From Elusimicrobiota bacterium (GTDB taxonomy: Bacteria; Elusimicrobiota; UBA8919), in NCBI GenBank assembly GCA_028718185.1, contig JAQUMH010000006.1, positions 62,001 to 126,000 of the forward strand: a stretch of DNA of 64,000 nucleotides, written 5' to 3'. The stretch's first letter is position 1. Each line of letters opens with the position of its first letter. Positions 61,951 to 64,000 of this stretch are shown here, piece by piece. The notes under the pieces are model-generated. The model had not been told where the DNA came from. It worked only from the letters and a program-made list of their open reading frames with translations, and made no database searches. The translations under genes and the position numbers were made by a program.

Positions 61951-61979
61951 TTGTGGATTGTGTGATAATTTGGAATAAT
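61951..61979 (+). promoter_or_regulatory. Possible leaderless promoter of the gene at 61985
   Basis: TTGTGG at 61951-61956, 17-base spacer, AATAAT at 61974-61979, ATG 5 bases later. It is weaker than the other leaderless cases. Confidence 0.45.
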
Positions 61980-61984
61980 TTAAA

Positions 61985-62560
61985 ATGAAACGAAGTAAAT
62001 TATTTTTTCTATTAGTATTATTAAGTACAACATGTTTTATTAAAGGATGTTCTCTATACAATGCAAAGTTTTCCTGTGGTTTTGTTTTACCATATTTTGA
62101 TATTCTTGTAGAAGAAGGTGGTGGATTTTATTTTTCGCAACCATATAATATTTTTGTTTCATTAATTATTAATTTAATAGCCTTCTTTCCTATATTTTAC
62201 TACATACGCACTGTTCATTTAATAAAAAGTGAAATATTTTTACGTAAAATATATAAAGCTCTTTTGTTAAATATTGTTCTTTTTAATTTATCACTACTAA
62301 TATATTATGTGGAAATATACGGATGGATTGCTGCACCTTATATTATTTTACCTAATATGGGTTTATGTGGCATGCTTACTGGTCATAATCTCAATGATCC
62401 ATGTTATATTGTTATACCAAGATTATATTTCTTAATAACAACTGCAATTATTTTTTATATAATACCTTCTGGAACAATTTCACATAAGAAAACAACCCCT
62501 AAAATAATACAAGAAGGGCAACGGGAAGGCAACGGGACGGAGTTTAACTTGTTGAATTAG
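61985..62560 (+). CDS. Membrane protein of unknown function
   Basis: A 191-residue protein. A signal-like hydrophobic N-terminus ends near FIKGCS, which only weakly resembles a lipobox. Three further hydrophobic segments follow (about 50-75, 88-112, 145-165), with a Cys/Gly-rich loop GLCGMLTGHNLNDPCY between the last two. No named family is recognised. It ends 14 bases before the next gene, which has an AGGTGG ribosome binding site, so the two are probably one operon. Confidence 0.55.
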   Translation: MKRSKLFFLLVLLSTTCFIKGCSLYNAKFSCGFVLPYFDILVEEGGGFYFSQPYNIFVSLIINLIAFFPIFYYIRTVHLIKSEIFLRKIYKALLLNIVLFNLSLLIYYVEIYGWIAAPYIILPNMGLCGMLTGHNLNDPCYIVIPRLYFLITTAIIFYIIPSGTISHKKTTPKIIQEGQREGNGTEFNLLN

Positions 62561-62574
62561 GTGGAAAATATAAA

Positions 62575-63456
62575 ATGAAAAGGTTAATACTGTGGGTTTC
62601 TTTTTTTATGTTTATGAGTGCAAACAGCAAAGTATTTGCAGTAGAAAATAATGGCTCGCAAATTATAAAAGTGAAAAATGTGTTTCAGGATATTGGGTAT
62701 GAAGAAGGTTTTAAAGATATAGACAGGGTTTTGAAAATAAATTTAAAGAAACTTATTGAAAGTACATTTTTAAGCGACAAGTTTGGGTCTGAATTAAAAG
62801 AAATTGAAAAGATTGAATTTAAAATATGTAAAACGAACCTCTATAATGACGATAATTCTGATATTCTTATTAAAGTAAAAATAACAGCTACGGAGTGGAA
62901 ATCGAATACTTGCATTATATTCGGATTTATCTATAAAGACGGAAACTATGTTTTAACGTTTAAAGATATTGGCTGGAATAAAAGTTTTGATATTGAGCCC
63001 AAATTGATTGATATTGATTCTGATGGAAAATATGAAATTGTAATAGAAGCAGATAGTAGCGGCAATCAAAGTTCAGCTCTTTTTGTAACAATTTATAAGT
63101 TAGTAACCGATAAATATATTCCGGTATTTGAAGAAGGATTAGATGAGTGTTATGCCAGTTTTCCTTATTCATATACAAATAAATACTATTTCGTTAAAAA
63201 CAAAACTAAGTCTAAATCTAAATTAATTGATATTGTTTATAATATCAAGACTCATTTTGAAAGTTATAATCCAAAAACAGATAACGGAAAGGACATATCT
63301 TATTACAACAAAATATATGAAAAATATGGTAATGAGATTTTCAGACCATTTAAAGGAGAATATGTATTCACATTCGATGGTTCAAAATATGTTTGTAATA
63401 AAGAGATGTATGATTATAGAAAATATCTAATCCAATTTTTAAATACAAAACCATAG
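62575..63456 (+). CDS. Exported protein with Asp-rich metal-binding-like loop, unknown function
   Basis: A 293-residue protein with a Sec signal peptide (SMFMSANSKVFAV-type end near residue 22). The middle has LIDIDSDGKYEIVIEAD at about residues 142-160, an Asp-rich loop like those of FG-GAP/VCBS-type Ca-binding repeats, and a second, looser one (NDDNSDILIKV) near residue 95. The last third is polar with many Lys and Tyr. No enzyme motif is seen. It pairs with the membrane protein just upstream. Confidence 0.55.
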   Translation: MKRLILWVSFFMFMSANSKVFAVENNGSQIIKVKNVFQDIGYEEGFKDIDRVLKINLKKLIESTFLSDKFGSELKEIEKIEFKICKTNLYNDDNSDILIKVKITATEWKSNTCIIFGFIYKDGNYVLTFKDIGWNKSFDIEPKLIDIDSDGKYEIVIEADSSGNQSSALFVTIYKLVTDKYIPVFEEGLDECYASFPYSYTNKYYFVKNKTKSKSKLIDIVYNIKTHFESYNPKTDNGKDISYYNKIYEKYGNEIFRPFKGEYVFTFDGSKYVCNKEMYDYRKYLIQFLNTKP

Positions 63457-63505
63457 AATAGTTTATTTTCATCTCCTCTAATGGATTATCACCGTCTTTT
63501 CATAA

Positions 63506-63540
63506 AAGACATATTTGCAATGCCATAGCAAATATGTCTT
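63506..63540. terminator. Perfect 13-bp stem-loop after the exported-protein gene
   Basis: AAGACATATTTGC (63506-63518) pairs perfectly with GCAAATATGTCTT (63528-63540) around a 9-base loop. A run of T is lacking after it, so it may be a terminator-like or RNA-end structure for the 61985-63456 transcript. Confidence 0.45.
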
Positions 63541-63559
63541 GACATGGTTTGGTATAAAA

Positions 63560-63578
63560 ATCGGGGACGGTTCCGGTT
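63560..63578 (+). repeat. Single half-copy of the GGGGACGGTTC repeat
   Basis: ATCGGGGACGGTTCCGGTT matches the left arm of the 61228-61356 element with two changes. No partner arm is visible within the following 60 bases, so it is an isolated half or a degraded copy. Confidence 0.65.
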
Positions 63579-63620
63579 ATAGCGGCAAGACCGTTGATGG
63601 TTTTTCAACGGGTTAACAAT

Positions 63621-64000
63621 ATGATAAAAAAAACTAAACAGCCGTCAAGTGATGTGATTGTGGTTGGCGGGGGCGCTGCAGGCATGTTTGCTGCCGGGCG
63701 TTCTGCTGAAAACGGTGCTAGCGTTATATTGCTTGAAAAGAATGCGAAACTGGGAGTAAAATTTTGCATAACTGGAAACGGAAGGTGTAACATAACTAAT
63801 TCCGGTGAGCAAGAGTCGTTCATAGACAGTTACGGTCCAAACGGAAAATTTCTTTATAGGGCGTTGACTGAGTTTTCTAACGGTGATATAATTTTATTTC
63901 TGGAAAGATATGGTGTAAAGGTGATGACCGAAGATAGCGGGAAAGTGTTTCCCGAAGATGGCAGGTCGGAAAGCGTTGTTAATGCGTTTCAGAAATATAT
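63621..64000 (+). CDS. BaiN/HI0933-family FAD-dependent oxidoreductase (3'-truncated)
   Basis: The frame runs open from the ATG at 63621 to the end of the window, so the gene continues to the right. The first 127 residues show the dinucleotide-binding VVGGGAAGMFAAG, EKNAKLGVKF and TGNGRCNITNS, which together are the signature of the HI0933/BaiN flavoprotein family (YhiN-like). Family members bind FAD and reduce unknown substrates or, in BaiN, a bile-acid dehydroxylation intermediate; the local context gives no hint of substrate. No Shine-Dalgarno sequence is visible. Confidence 0.88.
   Translation, partial: MIKKTKQPSSDVIVVGGGAAGMFAAGRSAENGASVILLEKNAKLGVKFCITGNGRCNITNSGEQESFIDSYGPNGKFLYRALTEFSNGDIILFLERYGVKVMTEDSGKVFPEDGRSESVVNAFQKY

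Overview
The window is a low-G+C chromosomal segment from a Gram-negative-type (diderm) bacterium. Two TolC proteins, a LolA-like carrier, an outer-membrane barrel and the ADP-heptose genes gmhA and rfaE2 point to an LPS-bearing outer membrane. Genes are dense, with short gaps and frequent 1-14 bp overlaps. No rRNA, tRNA, CRISPR array, transposase or phage gene was seen. I cannot name the phylum. The mix of B12-radical SAM proteins, GT-C membrane proteins, standalone ThiD2, many receiver and GGDEF proteins and repeat-filled intergenic gaps suggests an uncultivated lineage (Elusimicrobiota/Omnitrophota-like), at low confidence.

Layout. 1-5.8 kb: two B12-binding radical SAM proteins flanked by GT-C-type membrane proteins. 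5.9-19.1 kb: a long export locus behind one strong promoter with a TetR-type palindrome: tolC1, RND pump, tetR, LolD/MacB-like ATPase, two FtsX-type permeases, LolA-like carrier, outer-membrane barrel, tolC2. No membrane-fusion adaptor is present. 19.1-25.2 kb: MFS exporter, phosphoesterase, cation-diffusion facilitator, HD-GYP protein, a potassium channel split into pore and RCK proteins, and a membrane protein/DUF116 pair. 25.3-31.5 kb: three related coiled-coil proteins carrying a repeated tryptophan motif, then a REC-REC-GAF-kinase and a CheY-like protein. 31.5-39.6 kb, minus strand: two GGDEF proteins, recN, nadK, a PsbP-like secreted protein and comEC. 39.7-43.9 kb: PAS kinase with its receiver, AI-2E family permease, nucleoside phosphorylase. 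44-44.9 kb, minus: ECF sigma and putative anti-sigma. 45-51 kb: aroK-aroB-aroQ, M24 peptidase, efp, accB, accC. 51-54.3 kb: gmhA, rfaE2, thiD2, thiC. 54.5-64 kb: a GT-C/TPR protein, MFS (minus), clpB, a RelE/Phd-type toxin-antitoxin pair (minus), a channel-like membrane protein, two exported or membrane unknowns, and the start of a BaiN/HI0933-type flavoprotein.

The genes link in several ways. The export locus looks like one regulon for moving a hydrophobic substrate across both membranes. Two diguanylate cyclases and one HD-GYP protein can make and break c-di-GMP. ThiC and ThiD2 perform consecutive pyrimidine steps of thiamin synthesis. AccB and AccC are two subunits of acetyl-CoA carboxylase. 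GmhA and RfaE2 are two steps of ADP-heptose synthesis.

Two genome-wide habits stand out. Nearly every gap over about 70 bp carries a short palindromic or tandem repeat from one of many families, some touching coding sequence (tolC2 signal region, accB 3' end). Several genes have a good sigma70-type promoter whose -10 box ends 5-10 bases before the ATG, implying leaderless or nearly leaderless mRNAs. The best candidate for an undescribed system is the tryptophan-punctuated coiled-coil trio with its phosphorelay (25.3-31.5 kb). The adaptor-less RND/Lol-like export locus comes next.
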